Assembly: GCF_020404765.1 (NCBI RefSeq)
Contig: NZ_JAIVEM010000030.1
Location: 32,511 to 96,510, forward strand
DNA length: 64,000 nucleotides
Direction: 5' to 3'
Source: Paenibacillus sp. BJ-4
GTDB taxonomy: Bacteria; Bacillota; Bacilli; Paenibacillales; Paenibacillaceae
Shown here: positions 35,463 through 45,003 of the stretch, piece after piece
Position numbering within the stretch: position 1 is the first letter of the stretch
Layout of the letters: every line of letters begins with the position of its first letter
Translations under genes and position numbers: made by a program
The notes under the pieces: model-generated
The model's input: the letters and a program-made list of their open reading frames with translations, nothing else
Told to the model about the DNA's origin: nothing
Databases searched by the model: none

Positions 35463-36584
35463 ATGAACAAGACAAAACGGGATACTCAAACAATGGATTA
35501 TATTACAAAGCAAGGCCGCTGGGTACGCAAAATGCTATTGCTTTACTGGATGATTATAGCAGTACATTTCATTGCCCAGCTAGGCAGTTATTTATTTCTC
35601 GATTATTCTGCTACACCTTATGAATTTTACGTGAGAATCCTTATTGTTCCCACGCTAATCATGTGTGGTTCCAACTTTCTTGCAGAGCTGGCTCATCATA
35701 AATGCAACAGGTTTTCTTTCGTGATCCTGTTTATAGCAAGTACAGTTATTTGCTGGATCATTATTCGTTTAAACTATGATATCCGGATTATTACTGCATT
35801 GTGCTTGTTGCCTATTTTCTCATCCATCCTGTTTTTCAATCGTCGCCTGATATGGCTTTCTTTTGTCTTACAAGTTGTGGTCTTTTTTTCCTTACTGGCA
35901 ATTGATGGCTCCTTCCGTACCTACTTGTCGGACTTTGACATCGTAGCCATTCCGGCTTTTTTGACGATGTCCACCTTTCTTGCACTTATAATTCAGGCCA
36001 GTGGCCGTGATCTGCTAGTGGATTTGCATAAAACACAGCATGCCCAGCAGGAGCTAATGATCAGCAACGCGATTATAAGCAAAATGTCAATGACTGATGG
36101 ACTGACGAAGCTATATAATCATATATCGTTTCAAACTTTTTATGAGAAAGCACTTGAATATGCTGAACAAGGTGCTATCATCCATTTAGCGGTAGTAGAT
36201 ATTGATAATTTCAAGAAAATTAATGACACTTACGGACATCAGTTTGGAGATAAAATTTTGGAGAGCATCTCGCAAATCATTACAGAACAGATTACAGCCA
36301 ATGACATTCCAGCCCGATATGGCGGTGAGGAATTTGCTATTCTAATGTTCGAGCATACTTTTGAGGAAGCTTATCAGATTGTCGAGCGCATCCGTCGTGA
36401 AGTGGAGAAGATGACCTTTGTCGAGAAAATGCAAAGCGTTTCCGTGACCGTAAGCATCGGATTAAAAAGCTATTCGGAAGAAATGAACAAAGATACATTC
36501 TTTCAGGGAGCAGATGACAATCTGTATCAAGCCAAGCGTTCTGGAAAAAATAAGATTGTTGCTGAGCTTAACCATATCGCTTAA
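35463..36584 (+). CDS. Membrane diguanylate cyclase (GGDEF)
   Basis: This 373-residue protein has six N-terminal membrane helices (residues about 25-185) and a cytosolic GGDEF domain (about 200-370). The active-site loop is RYGGEEFAIL, and DIDNFKKINDTYGHQFGD binds metal and substrate, so it should make cyclic di-GMP. The inhibitory RxxD site five residues before GGEEF is absent (TAND), suggesting no product inhibition at that site. ATG at 35463 is preceded by a GTGGTGA site. It is monocistronic with a strong terminator. Confidence 0.9.
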   Translation: MNKTKRDTQTMDYITKQGRWVRKMLLLYWMIIAVHFIAQLGSYLFLDYSATPYEFYVRILIVPTLIMCGSNFLAELAHHKCNRFSFVILFIASTVICWIIIRLNYDIRIITALCLLPIFSSILFFNRRLIWLSFVLQVVVFFSLLAIDGSFRTYLSDFDIVAIPAFLTMSTFLALIIQASGRDLLVDLHKTQHAQQELMISNAIISKMSMTDGLTKLYNHISFQTFYEKALEYAEQGAIIHLAVVDIDNFKKINDTYGHQFGDKILESISQIITEQITANDIPARYGGEEFAILMFEHTFEEAYQIVERIRREVEKMTFVEKMQSVSVTVSIGLKSYSEEMNKDTFFQGADDNLYQAKRSGKNKIVAELNHIA

Positions 36585-36610
36585 AGTAAAAAAATAATTC
36601 ATTTGATGAG

Positions 36611-36640
36611 ACTCCGGTATGAGCTTGCCGGAGTTTTTTT
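36611..36640 (+). terminator. Terminator after diguanylate cyclase gene
   Basis: ACTCCGG and CCGGAGT form a tight hairpin followed by eight T on the plus strand. Confidence 0.9.
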
Positions 36641-36667
36641 GTATGTAGTGTTTAAAAATTTATAGAG

Positions 36668-36696
36668 TTGACAATCTTATTAGTTGAAACTAAAAT
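36668..36696 (+). promoter_or_regulatory. SigA promoter with dyad, quinone reductase gene
   Basis: TTGACA (36668-36673) and TAAAAT (36691-36696) are separated by 17 bases. The spacer holds the dyad TTAGTTGAAACTAA. Further down, GTAATTTACTTAC resembles HxlR-type (YodB/CatR) half-sites, so redox or quinone induction is plausible. Confidence 0.6.
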
Positions 36697-36757
36697 GATT
36701 ACATATATATTGGTAATTTACTTACAAAAAATTAGTTTTAAGGAGATGTTTTTTATA

Positions 36758-37276
36758 ATGTCAACACTCGTAATTGTCGTCCACCCTAATCTTGCGGAGT
36801 CTCGCATTAACAAAAGATGGGTGCAAGAGCTCAAGAAGCAACCCGGCGTAACGATTCACAACTTGTATGAAGTATACCCGGACGAGCAAATTAACGTCGC
36901 TCAGGAGCAGGAACTGTTGGAGCAGCATGACCGTATTGTTCTACAATTCCCTTTGTACTGGTATAGTACTCCTTCTCTGCTGAAAAAATGGCAGGATAAG
37001 GTTCTAACCTACGGCTGGGCCTATGGAAGTGAAGGCGGCAAGCTGCAGGGCAAAGAGCTGCTGATCGCCTTGTCTGCTGCCAGCGTTGAGGAAAATTATC
37101 AACATGACGGACGGAATAGATATACGATTGAAGAGTTGCTGAGACCTCTGGAAGCTACAGGCCATATGGTTGGTACCAAGTTGCTGCCTTATTTCGTACA
37201 ATATGGTGCCGCGGTTCTGACCGATGAGCAGCTCGAGCAATCCGCGCAGAAATACGCACAAACAGTTATTTCTTAA
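36758..37276 (+). CDS. NAD(P)H:quinone oxidoreductase, flavodoxin-like fold
   Basis: This 172-residue flavoprotein belongs to the NQO/KefF/MdaB/YwrO family. The phosphate-binding strand TLVIVVHPNLAESRINKRW and the conserved FPLYWYSTPSLLKKWQDKV, then GKELLIALSAASVEENY are diagnostic. It carries out two-electron reduction of quinones or nitro compounds with bound FMN in the cytosol. ATG at 36758 has AAGGAGA upstream; a longer open frame is not supported by a ribosome site. It is monocistronic, with hairpin B after it. Confidence 0.9.
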   Translation: MSTLVIVVHPNLAESRINKRWVQELKKQPGVTIHNLYEVYPDEQINVAQEQELLEQHDRIVLQFPLYWYSTPSLLKKWQDKVLTYGWAYGSEGGKLQGKELLIALSAASVEENYQHDGRNRYTIEELLRPLEATGHMVGTKLLPYFVQYGAAVLTDEQLEQSAQKYAQTVIS

Positions 37277-37287
37277 TTTTTACGTTA

Positions 37288-37355
37288 AAATCCCCTTGGA
37301 CGTAGTTGACATGTTCTGCTTCTTAGCAGACAAACAGCTTCAGCCAAGGGGATTT
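37288..37355. repeat. Long compound hairpin B (CCCCTTGG/CCAAGGGG outer arms)
   Basis: Outer arms AAATCCCCTTGG (37288-37299) and CCAAGGGGATTT (37344-37355) are perfect; an inner TCTGC/GCAGA hairpin lies at 37315-37330. It separates the converging quinone reductase and ectB genes and can act as terminator for both. It shares its outer arm with hairpin C (44918-44989). Confidence 0.7.
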
Positions 37356-37388
37356 ACTAATCACTTTACAATGGTTTACAAAAAAATA

Positions 37389-38651
37389 TTATAAAGTAAC
37401 TAAGGTACTGGACACCTGAACCATACATTCTTTAATAATGTTGCAGCCTTTGCGCAAGTTTTCCAAACTTATTGTTAACGCAGGCATAATTTTAATGACG
37501 GTATCGTTACGTCCAGCCCGTTCAATAATAAGGCCATTTTTAAAGCAGAGAGTAGCTACTTCCTTGGCGAATGCTTCTCCCAGGTGTGATACATCAATCC
37601 CCCAGATCAGACCCAAGCCGCGAATTGCGATGAGAGGATCGATGGTTTGAATTTGTTCACGCAAAAAGTGCTGGACAAAAGCCTCTTTTTCCTTCACCTG
37701 TGCTTCCAGCCCTACCGTATCCCTAAACTCCAGCGCTGCCTTTGCAGCGACAAAAGCAAGTTGATTTCCACGGAAGGTGCCATTGTGCTCACCAGGACTC
37801 CATATATCCAATTCCGACTTGAGCAGCAAAAGAGACATCGGCAGTCCGTATCCGCTGATCGACTTGGACAAAATAACCATATCAGGAACGATACCTGCGC
37901 GCTCAAACGAGAAGAACGAGCCAACTCGACCGCAGCCGACCTGTATATCGTCAATAATCAGTAAAATATCATGATCATCGCACAGCTGCCGCAAATCACG
38001 CAACCATTCGGTATCTGCAATGTTAATACCGCCTTCAGCTTGTACCGTTTCCAGAATGATCGCAGCTGGCTTTTCTACCCCGGAATGGGTATCCGTTAAA
38101 AGCTGCTCCATATACAAAATGGTATCCATTCCATTAAACGTACTGTTAAAAGGAATAAAGGTGACGTTATCCAAAGATACACCGGCGCTCTCACGCATGG
38201 AATTGTTACTGGTAACAGACAAACTGCCAAGCGACATGCCATGGAACGCGCCCATAAAAGCAAAAATACCATTTCTTTTTTTGACCTTGCGTGCAAGCTT
38301 CAGTGCTGCCTCCACTGCATTGGTTCCCGTTGGTCCGCAAAATTGCAGCTTATAATTCAAGCCCTTAGGCTGGAGAATACGCTCGGAAAAGGACTCCATA
38401 AACTCTTGCTTCGCCGTCGTATACATGTCCAGACCGTGCATGATCCGATCGGAGGTTAAATAATCCAAAATCCGATTTTTCATAAAATCGTTGTTGTGCC
38501 CGTAGTTCAAGGCCCCTGCTCCAGCAAAAAAGTCGATATATCCCTCTCCAGCCTCCGTGTACATCACATCGTTTTTGGCTTTGTTGAAAACAACCGGAAA
38601 GCTTCTGCAATACGATCTTACATTGGACTCAAGTGCTTCGAATGTGTTCAT
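37389..38651 (-). CDS. ectB: L-2,4-diaminobutyrate:2-oxoglutarate aminotransferase
   Basis: This 420-residue class III PLP aminotransferase converts L-aspartate semialdehyde and glutamate into L-2,4-diaminobutyrate. Family marks are VRSYCRSFPVVFNKAKNDVM, FCGPTGTNAVEAALK, AFHGMSLGSLSVTSN, IDDIQVGCGRVGSFFSFE and the PLP lysine in LSKSISGYGLPMS. It matches EctB. ATG at 38649-38651 with GGGAGG upstream is chosen. No ectA or ectC lies nearby, so the product is probably not for ectoine. In the P. polymyxa group a solitary ectB supplies diaminobutyrate for polymyxin-type lipopeptides, which fits here. It has a long leader (see 38652-39201). Confidence 0.9.
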   Translation of the reverse strand: MNTFEALESNVRSYCRSFPVVFNKAKNDVMYTEAGEGYIDFFAGAGALNYGHNNDFMKNRILDYLTSDRIMHGLDMYTTAKQEFMESFSERILQPKGLNYKLQFCGPTGTNAVEAALKLARKVKKRNGIFAFMGAFHGMSLGSLSVTSNNSMRESAGVSLDNVTFIPFNSTFNGMDTILYMEQLLTDTHSGVEKPAAIILETVQAEGGINIADTEWLRDLRQLCDDHDILLIIDDIQVGCGRVGSFFSFERAGIVPDMVILSKSISGYGLPMSLLLLKSELDIWSPGEHNGTFRGNQLAFVAAKAALEFRDTVGLEAQVKEKEAFVQHFLREQIQTIDPLIAIRGLGLIWGIDVSHLGEAFAKEVATLCFKNGLIIERAGRNDTVIKIMPALTISLENLRKGCNIIKECMVQVSSTLVTL

Positions 38652-39201
38652 TGATTTCTCGTCCTCCCGCTGACCTGATTTGGAAAAAATACAAGCATGG
38701 TAAGCAAAAAATGTAAATATGTAATCTAAAAAGAGAAGACAGTCTGAATCGCAATGGGGCTGCCACACCAAAGAATGCATAAGTACGATCACGGAAACGT
38801 TTAGAGTTCGAAAAATAAAATATAGATTAGCATGTTGAGAGTAGATTACATTCAAAAGATGAGTGGTGGGGTTTTCTAAGGGGCCTATCAGTGGATGTCA
38901 CTCCTATGTAATAAAATACCATGAATTTTTTTGAAGTCAATGCATGTTTCTGGTGTGATTTGTTAATTTTTTGTAATTGAGGTCGATAGACTTGCAGTAT
39001 ATTGTTAAAACCATTCGAAAATTGTCGTATTATGGATACAAATCTCGAAAATAGTACATTTCCATATCAAATAGATATAAATTCGAGTTTCTTGACTATA
39101 AGGTTGCCACAACCTACCTGATCTTTTGACAGACTGTCCAAAGGAGTTTACTCTATTCAGAAAGAACGTGCCAAATTTAAAAAAGATAAGGAAACATCAA
39201 T
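38652..39201. promoter_or_regulatory. 550-bp divergent region; ectB promoter and long leader
   Basis: On the minus strand TTGACT (38935-38940) and TATTTT (38913-38918), 16 bases apart, form a plausible ectB promoter, which leaves an untranslated leader of roughly 260 bases. That leader includes a GGCCCCTTAG stretch but no hairpin family I recognise. The plus-strand half leads to the response regulator; several A/T-rich possible -10 boxes are present without a clear promoter. No coding sequence was found. Confidence 0.45.
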
Positions 39202-39894
39202 ATGTCTAATGTTTTAATTATTGAAGATGATAATATGCTGGGCGACACTCTTTCCTTATATTTGACAGGAGAAGACTATAACGTAACCAGAGTGTCACAA
39301 GCGACTGAGGGGATTGCCCGGCTTGATATCGTACAGCCTGATATTATTTTGCTAGATCTGTTGCTTCCAGACCTAGACGGCGTGAATCCCTGCCCACTGA
39401 TACGCAAGCATACGGATGTGCCAATCATCGTGATTTCTTCAGAAAACAACATCTCAGAGCGCATTCGTACACTTACGTTGGGAGCAGACGATTATATTTG
39501 CAAGCCTTTTAGTATGCAGGAGCTAAAGGCACGAATCGAGGCTCTTTTCCGACGTATTAAAATTACACGGCTACAGGGAAGAGGCCTTGCGCCTGAAGCC
39601 GAGCCTGACACGGACATAGTTTTGGATCTGGCTCGAAGAATGATTACCGTTAATGGGCAGATTGTGGAGATGACATTTTCGGAATTTGAGCTTATGAAGC
39701 TTTTTTATTTGAACCGGGGAATTGTATTCAGCAGATATGCCTTGATTCAAGCTCTTCGTGGCACAGACTCCTTTATTAATGAGAGGGCTGTAGACGTACA
39801 TATCAACCATTTGCGCAGAAAAATCGAAAAAGACCCTAAAAATCCAAAATTGATCAGGACCATTTGGGGAATTGGTTATAAATTTATGCAGTAA
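39202..39894 (+). CDS. OmpR/PhoB-family response regulator
   Basis: This 230-residue DNA-binding regulator has a receiver domain (residues 1-115; acidic pocket IIEDD, phosphorylated D52 in LLDLLLPDLDG, K in DDYICKPFS) and a winged-helix output domain (about 130-230; SEFELMKLFYLNRG and DVHINHLRRKIEKDP with RTIWGIGYKF). Its partner kinase may be the hybrid kinase encoded 5 bp downstream on the opposite strand. ATG is preceded by an AAGGAA-like site. Target genes are unknown. Confidence 0.92.
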   Translation: MSNVLIIEDDNMLGDTLSLYLTGEDYNVTRVSQATEGIARLDIVQPDIILLDLLLPDLDGVNPCPLIRKHTDVPIIVISSENNISERIRTLTLGADDYICKPFSMQELKARIEALFRRIKITRLQGRGLAPEAEPDTDIVLDLARRMITVNGQIVEMTFSEFELMKLFYLNRGIVFSRYALIQALRGTDSFINERAVDVHINHLRRKIEKDPKNPKLIRTIWGIGYKFMQ

Positions 39895-39899
39895 CACGA

Positions 39900-42467
39900 T
39901 CAGCTCCAGGGAACCGATGACTTGATATAGTTAATCTCCTTTTGAACTAACCTCAATTGCTCTCGCCAGTCTGGATACAACTCCCCTGCTGAGGTTTCAT
40001 GGCTTCGCTTCAATCCCTCTTCCAGCTCGATGATCTTTGTCAGCAGCTCAGACGCGCACAGGTTCCCTGCTCCTCCCTTAAGCGAGTGGATTAATCGGAG
40101 AGCGGCAGATAACTGCCCGTTGTCCATTTTCCTCGTTACCCTTTTATCGAGATGCTGATATTCCTGAATCCATTTGTAAAGGGCAAATTGAAAAATATAT
40201 ACCTTTCCATCCATACCAGCTATCGCCTGTTCTGCGTGAACACCTTGTAATTTTTGCAGCCACGCTAAATGAATCCAGCTGTTTAACATTTTTACAGCAT
40301 TCAGTTCATGGACAGGCTTGAGCAGCACAGCATTAATGCCTGAACGAAGACAAACTTCCTGTTCATGCTGCGCGGCATCGGCCGTAAAGGCGATAATTGG
40401 AAGTCTGTTAAAAGCTTTCTTTTTGCGAATATGTCTAGTCGTCTCAAAGCCATCCATCTCCGGCATATGCAGATCAAGCATGACCATATCCCAAGGACGC
40501 AGCTCCAGTGACTCTAACAGCTCTCTTCCGTTGGCAACCATCGTTACTTCAAAACCGCGCTCTTTCAGGAACTCGGTAATCACCACCTGGTTAATCTCAT
40601 TGTCCTCCGCTATAAGAATTTGATACTTCTGCGCTGCAATCTCTCCTTCATAACGAGAACTTATCATCATAGGTGTATCCAGAGGATTAACATTTACAGA
40701 CACTGTATTTTCCTTTTCCAGTCTCCAGCGGATAACCTCCAATAGAGCATTCCGAGTCACGGGCTTGGACAAAAAGGCATCGACGCTGCTATCCGCACCC
40801 CCGGCCGCTATCCCTTCCATCACAAACACGGTTGTAAGTCCAATGCTCTGAGTTATCTGCCTATCCAGCATTTGAAGCCATTGCCTCCGGGAGTCCAGTT
40901 CTCTAAAACCTTCCATCCCCATATCAATGATAACAAAATCAAAATGCTCACCCTTTTGAAGGGCGTCCACACTTTCTTGGAAGGATGAAATAGTGAATGT
41001 TTTTAATCCCAAATCTTGCAGTAGTTCGTTCAAGTTGTATCTCACCAGTTCATGCTGTGCAACAATTAAGGCTTTGCCTTCGATTGGTTTTTCTATTCGT
41101 GTGCTTCCCGCATTCAATTCCCCGGTTTCCAACTCGACATTAAAGTAAAATTGACTGTACTCTCCTAATCGGCTTTTCACTTCTACTTTCCCGCCCATAG
41201 CTTCAGCCAAATGCTTGCTAATGGCCAAACCCAGCCCAGAGCCCCCATATCTGCGGCTGGTTGAGGTACTCGCCTGGATAAAAGGGACGAATAGCTTGTC
41301 CATACACGTCTCGGAAATTCCTATTCCCGTATCTTCTACCATAAAAGAAACGCCTACTCGTCCGCCCTGCTGACTGAGCATTTTTACCTGTAACAATACA
41401 TGTCCCTGATCCGTAAACTTGATGGCGTTGGTCAGAAGATTTGAAAGCACCTGCTCTATTCGAAGCGGATCACCCTTAAACCTTTTCGGTAACGTCAGGT
41501 CCGTTATAAATACGATCTCTATTTCCTTATCTTCCAGCAAAGTTCCAACAGTATCTGCGAGATGCCGAAGCATTTTTTCCGGCTCAAATTCTACCTTTTC
41601 CAGTTCCAGACTGCCGGCTTCCATTTTGGAAAAATCCAATACGTTACTGAGCATGGATGAAAGGGTACGCGAGGAGGCAACAAGCTTGTGGAGGTAATCT
41701 CTTTGAACGGCAGTCAGTTCAGTCTTATTCAATAGCTTTGACAGACCGATGATTCCATTCAGCGGGGTGCGGATTTCGTGACTCATATGAGCCAAAAAAA
41801 TGCTTTTCGCATGGTTAGCCTCGTCCATCTCCATTCTCTTCTGCTCGGAGGCTTTATACTCTGTAATATCCAACACGTGACCGATAACATACCTAGTAAT
41901 CCCGTCCTCCTTAACCGGATTTAAGGTAATGAGAGCCGAATATTCCCAAAACTCCAATTCAAATACGGTTCGATCACCGAACCAGGCCTGTTTGTAGTAT
42001 TGACTAAGCTGCTCCATCGTTTCAGAGGAAAGCTCCAAAATGTCCCCGAGGCGCTTCACATGCTCCCTTTTATTGTAGTTGACTTGCAGATTCAGACCCA
42101 CGCGCTCCAGCAATTCACCTTCAAGCAGCCTATAATAAAATTCATTACCGCTTTTCTCCAGCCTGAAGATAAAGCCCGGTTGGACCCGAAGTAAATTCAG
42201 CAGATCACGCTCTTTGTTTAACAAACGTTGTCCATATGTATACTTAGCGGTGGTTAAAGTGTGCACAAACAGAATCATGAACATTAGGCCAATCCCTAGC
42301 TCCAGCACGCAGGTCAGCAGTATTTTATCGCTTATGCCAAAACATAAGAACAACATTCCCGCCACTCCATAAAATACACCTGTGATCGTCTGACGAACAA
42401 GTTGACGCTGAAAAAACAAAACTAACAATAATATCACGATAGCACATAGCATTAAATCTCGAACCAA
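39900..42467 (-). CDS. Hybrid sensor histidine kinase (HisKA-HATPase-REC-REC-HPt)
   Basis: This 855-residue membrane kinase has two or three N-terminal helices (residues 5-70), a PAS-like sensor (about 85-205), HisKA with phospho-accepting H230 in SHEIRTPLNGIIG, and HATPase_c with NLLTNAIKF, DTGIGI and GGSGLGLAIS. Two receiver domains follow, a divergent one with VIIDMGMEG and a canonical one with VMLDLHMPEMDG. A C-terminal HPt domain has its His in RLIHSLKGGAGNL. This is an internal phosphorelay of BarA/TodS type, uncommon in Firmicutes. It converges on the response regulator gene with only 5 bp between the stop codons. Signal unknown. Confidence 0.9.
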   Translation of the reverse strand: MVRDLMLCAIVILLLVLFFQRQLVRQTITGVFYGVAGMLFLCFGISDKILLTCVLELGIGLMFMILFVHTLTTAKYTYGQRLLNKERDLLNLLRVQPGFIFRLEKSGNEFYYRLLEGELLERVGLNLQVNYNKREHVKRLGDILELSSETMEQLSQYYKQAWFGDRTVFELEFWEYSALITLNPVKEDGITRYVIGHVLDITEYKASEQKRMEMDEANHAKSIFLAHMSHEIRTPLNGIIGLSKLLNKTELTAVQRDYLHKLVASSRTLSSMLSNVLDFSKMEAGSLELEKVEFEPEKMLRHLADTVGTLLEDKEIEIVFITDLTLPKRFKGDPLRIEQVLSNLLTNAIKFTDQGHVLLQVKMLSQQGGRVGVSFMVEDTGIGISETCMDKLFVPFIQASTSTSRRYGGSGLGLAISKHLAEAMGGKVEVKSRLGEYSQFYFNVELETGELNAGSTRIEKPIEGKALIVAQHELVRYNLNELLQDLGLKTFTISSFQESVDALQKGEHFDFVIIDMGMEGFRELDSRRQWLQMLDRQITQSIGLTTVFVMEGIAAGGADSSVDAFLSKPVTRNALLEVIRWRLEKENTVSVNVNPLDTPMMISSRYEGEIAAQKYQILIAEDNEINQVVITEFLKERGFEVTMVANGRELLESLELRPWDMVMLDLHMPEMDGFETTRHIRKKKAFNRLPIIAFTADAAQHEQEVCLRSGINAVLLKPVHELNAVKMLNSWIHLAWLQKLQGVHAEQAIAGMDGKVYIFQFALYKWIQEYQHLDKRVTRKMDNGQLSAALRLIHSLKGGAGNLCASELLTKIIELEEGLKRSHETSAGELYPDWREQLRLVQKEINYIKSSVPWS

Positions 42468-42524
42468 GTGTTCGCCCCTTATAATCTTCCATGTTTTGTA
42501 CGATAAATCGAAAATATAAAAAAA

Positions 42525-42571
42525 CTCAGGACAGATTCCTTATGCCATAAGGCTTAAAGAACTGTCCCGAG
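42525..42571 (-). terminator. Terminator after chemoreceptor gene
   Basis: CTCGGGACAG and CTGTCCTGAG (minus strand, one wobble) with inner CCTTAT/ATAAGG form a long stem followed by seven T. Confidence 0.85.
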
Positions 42572-42611
42572 CATTCATTGTACTATAGATTCCATAGGGT
42601 TCAAGCTCGTT

Positions 42612-44612
42612 TTAATATTTGAAACGACTGATCATCACCTTCAAATCAGTAGCCATGGTTGAAAGCAACTGTGCAGAAGCTGATATTTCCTCCATGGAAG
42701 CCAGCTGCTCTTGTGAGGAGGCGGCAACTTCCTCAGATGTGGCGGCATTACCGGTTGCAATCGTCGCCAGTTCGTTGGCTGTCGCTGCAATCTCTTGTAC
42801 ACTGGCTGATATTTGCTGTGCAATCGCAGCGACCTCCTCTACCTGAGGTGTTGTCTCTCGAATGCCTTCCATCGCATGACCCAGCTTGACAATGGTTGCT
42901 TTGGAAATCTGCAGTCCATCCTGCACCTCAGTCGTAACCCTGTCCATCGTCTTCACTGTTGTTTCGGTTTCATGCTGAATTTCGGCAATCAAGGTGGCAA
43001 TCTGTGTGGCGGATGTCTGAGACTGCTCTGCCAGCTTGCGCACCTCATCAGCAACGACGGCAAAGCCTTTTCCATGATCACCCGCTCTAGCTGCCTCAAT
43101 AGCTGCATTCAATGCCAGCAGGTTTGTCTGATTGGAGATATCGCCGATAACCTTCGTAATTTCACCGATTTCATGAGAGCGGGCTTGCAAGGTTTGAATC
43201 ATCTGGTTGGAACGCTCTACTGATTGATGAATGGAATTCATTTGCTCACCTGTCTGCTCAACAGACTTTCGTCCTTCCTCGGCTTGCAAGGCAGATCGTT
43301 TGGCCAAATCGGCTACCGAAATCGAGCGTTCAGCGATTTGGGTGATCCCCTGTGCAATTTCATCGAGGGCCACCGAATTATTTTCCAGCCCTGTAGTCTG
43401 CTTCTCTGCACCACTGGCTATTTCTTGCACAGCCTGGGACACCTGCTCACTTGCAGCACTGGTTTGTTCCGCGCTTATTGTCAGTTCATTCGAAGAAATT
43501 GCCACATGATCTGCACTGTTCCCTACGTTCTGAATGACTGATCGCAAGTTATTCTGCATATTTTGAAAAGCCACTCCTAATTCTCCGATCTCGTCCTCGC
43601 TCTTTACTTGAATGTCCTGTGTCAGATCTCCTGCGCTCACATTTACCGCTTGTTCTTTTAACTTTAAAATCGGTTTGATGATGGAACGGATCAGGAAATA
43701 AACGATGAAAATACCAATCACAAGACAACCGATGATGGTTAGTAAAGTGCTGATCAAAATCGGTCCTGCTGCCTCATCGACTTCAGACAAATATAGCGTT
43801 CCGCCTATCTTCCAGCCAGTTAGCTTGTTAGTCGCATAGTTCATATATTTGGGCTGTCCTTCATACTCATACTCGTATTCACCAGCATCGCTCTGAAACA
43901 TGCGTGATTCAATATCTGTAATTTTGGTGCCTGCTTCCTTCGTCGGATGTACAATGTAAGTATGGTTGCTGTCCAGCAATATAGCATAACCCTCATGACC
44001 TACTTTAATATTGTTCAACGTCTCTTTAATACCACTTATTTTCAGGTCAATGCCAATAACACCCGATCCATCTAACGTTGCCTTGGACACCGTAACCGTC
44101 ATTTGCTTCGAGCTTGCCGAAAGATAGGGAGAACTAATCGCTGTCTTTGCTTGCTCCTTTATCGCTTTATCGTACCAAGGTCTGACTCGTGGATCATAAT
44201 TATCCGGTAATTGCTTCTGTGGATAGGTTGTAAATTTACCGTCCTTCGTACCATAAGAAATGGATTCTGCTTCAGGATGAAGTGCAGCATATTGCTTGAA
44301 AAACTCTTCCAGTTTGGCCGCTTGTTCCTCCGTCTCTACCCGATTGCCTTTTAGTCTTTCTGCAAAATATTCTGCGTCATGTACCTTGGGTTCAATAGTA
44401 CTATTAATAATAAAATTAGTGCGGACAATAGCCTGCTCGGCACTTTCTTCAATCTGGTTTCGAATCTGCTGACTCGCGCTTATAAACGACAAAGCCCCCA
44501 CGATCATGGACGGTAAAATCAGAAATGCAATAAAGGCGACCATTAGCTTCGTTTTAAAATTTTTGCTGAGCATCCTTGCGACTAGCCCCTTTTTCCCCGA
44601 TAACTTCTTCAT
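42612..44612 (-). CDS. Methyl-accepting chemotaxis protein (dCache sensor)
   Basis: This 666-residue chemoreceptor has a membrane helix near residue 25-45, an extracellular dCache-type sensor (about 50-285; [20 protein letters not shown] and [13 protein letters not shown] are typical), a second membrane helix (about 290-315), a HAMP domain and a long coiled-coil signalling domain. The tip, [41 protein letters not shown], that contacts CheA/CheW is intact. ATG at 44610-44612 with GGAGA upstream is chosen. dCache receptors usually bind amino acids or organic acids; the ligand here is unknown. Confidence 0.92.
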   Translation of the reverse strand: MKKLSGKKGLVARMLSKNFKTKLMVAFIAFLILPSMIVGALSFISASQQIRNQIEESAEQAIVRTNFIINSTIEPKVHDAEYFAERLKGNRVETEEQAAKLEEFFKQYAALHPEAESISYGTKDGKFTTYPQKQLPDNYDPRVRPWYDKAIKEQAKTAISSPYLSASSKQMTVTVSKATLDGSGVIGIDLKISGIKETLNNIKVGHEGYAILLDSNHTYIVHPTKEAGTKITDIESRMFQSDAGEYEYEYEGQPKYMNYATNKLTGWKIGGTLYLSEVDEAAGPILISTLLTIIGCLVIGIFIVYFLIRSIIKPILKLKEQAVNVSAGDLTQDIQVKSEDEIGELGVAFQNMQNNLRSVIQNVGNSADHVAISSNELTISAEQTSAASEQVSQAVQEIASGAEKQTTGLENNSVALDEIAQGITQIAERSISVADLAKRSALQAEEGRKSVEQTGEQMNSIHQSVERSNQMIQTLQARSHEIGEITKVIGDISNQTNLLALNAAIEAARAGDHGKGFAVVADEVRKLAEQSQTSATQIATLIAEIQHETETTVKTMDRVTTEVQDGLQISKATIVKLGHAMEGIRETTPQVEEVAAIAQQISASVQEIAATANELATIATGNAATSEEVAASSQEQLASMEEISASAQLLSTMATDLKVMISRFKY

Positions 44613-45003
44613 TAATAAACATCTCCATTTCATTACCTGGATTTCCTAACCTATGGCGAACCTCTTCGTCTTGCCGATGACGACAATCACCCGACAGACT
44701 CTCTTTCACATTTTTCACATCTGCTGCTAAAACGCTTGGACATAAAAGATATAAACACGCTAGTTAAATAGGTATATGTACTTATTTTTGAAAACAGCAA
44801 AGCTGATAGGAACCGGTTCTTTGATATAATATACCTAAAAAGTATTAAAAAAAATGCATGGCACATGTTAAGGAAATGTTAGTTTCACTCACTATACCTA
44901 CCTCTTAACATGAAAATAATCCCCTTGAAGGTAGCAAACATAGGGTCATTTTCGAAAATCACCATATGTTTGCTACTCCCAAGGGGATTAGGTCCGATTC
45001 GCT
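44613..45003. promoter_or_regulatory. 390-bp intergenic region with GAACCGGTTC palindrome
   Basis: This stretch precedes the chemoreceptor and follows yyaL. It holds the 10-bp palindrome GAACCGGTTC (about 44811-44820), beside a TATAAT element, and hairpin C (44918-44989). A SigD-type promoter, often seen for chemotaxis genes, could not be recognised. No coding sequence found. Confidence 0.4.
44918..44989. repeat. Long compound hairpin C (AATCCCCTTG/CAAGGGGATT outer arms)
   Basis: Three nested perfect dyads share one centre: AATCCCCTTG (44918-44927) with CAAGGGGATT (44980-44989), GTAGCAAACATA (44931-44942) with TATGTTTGCTAC (44965-44976), and the apical palindrome ATTTTCGAAAAT (44948-44959). 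It begins 15 bases after the yyaL stop codon. It could end that transcript, but is much longer than a normal terminator and has no T-run. Confidence 0.75.
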
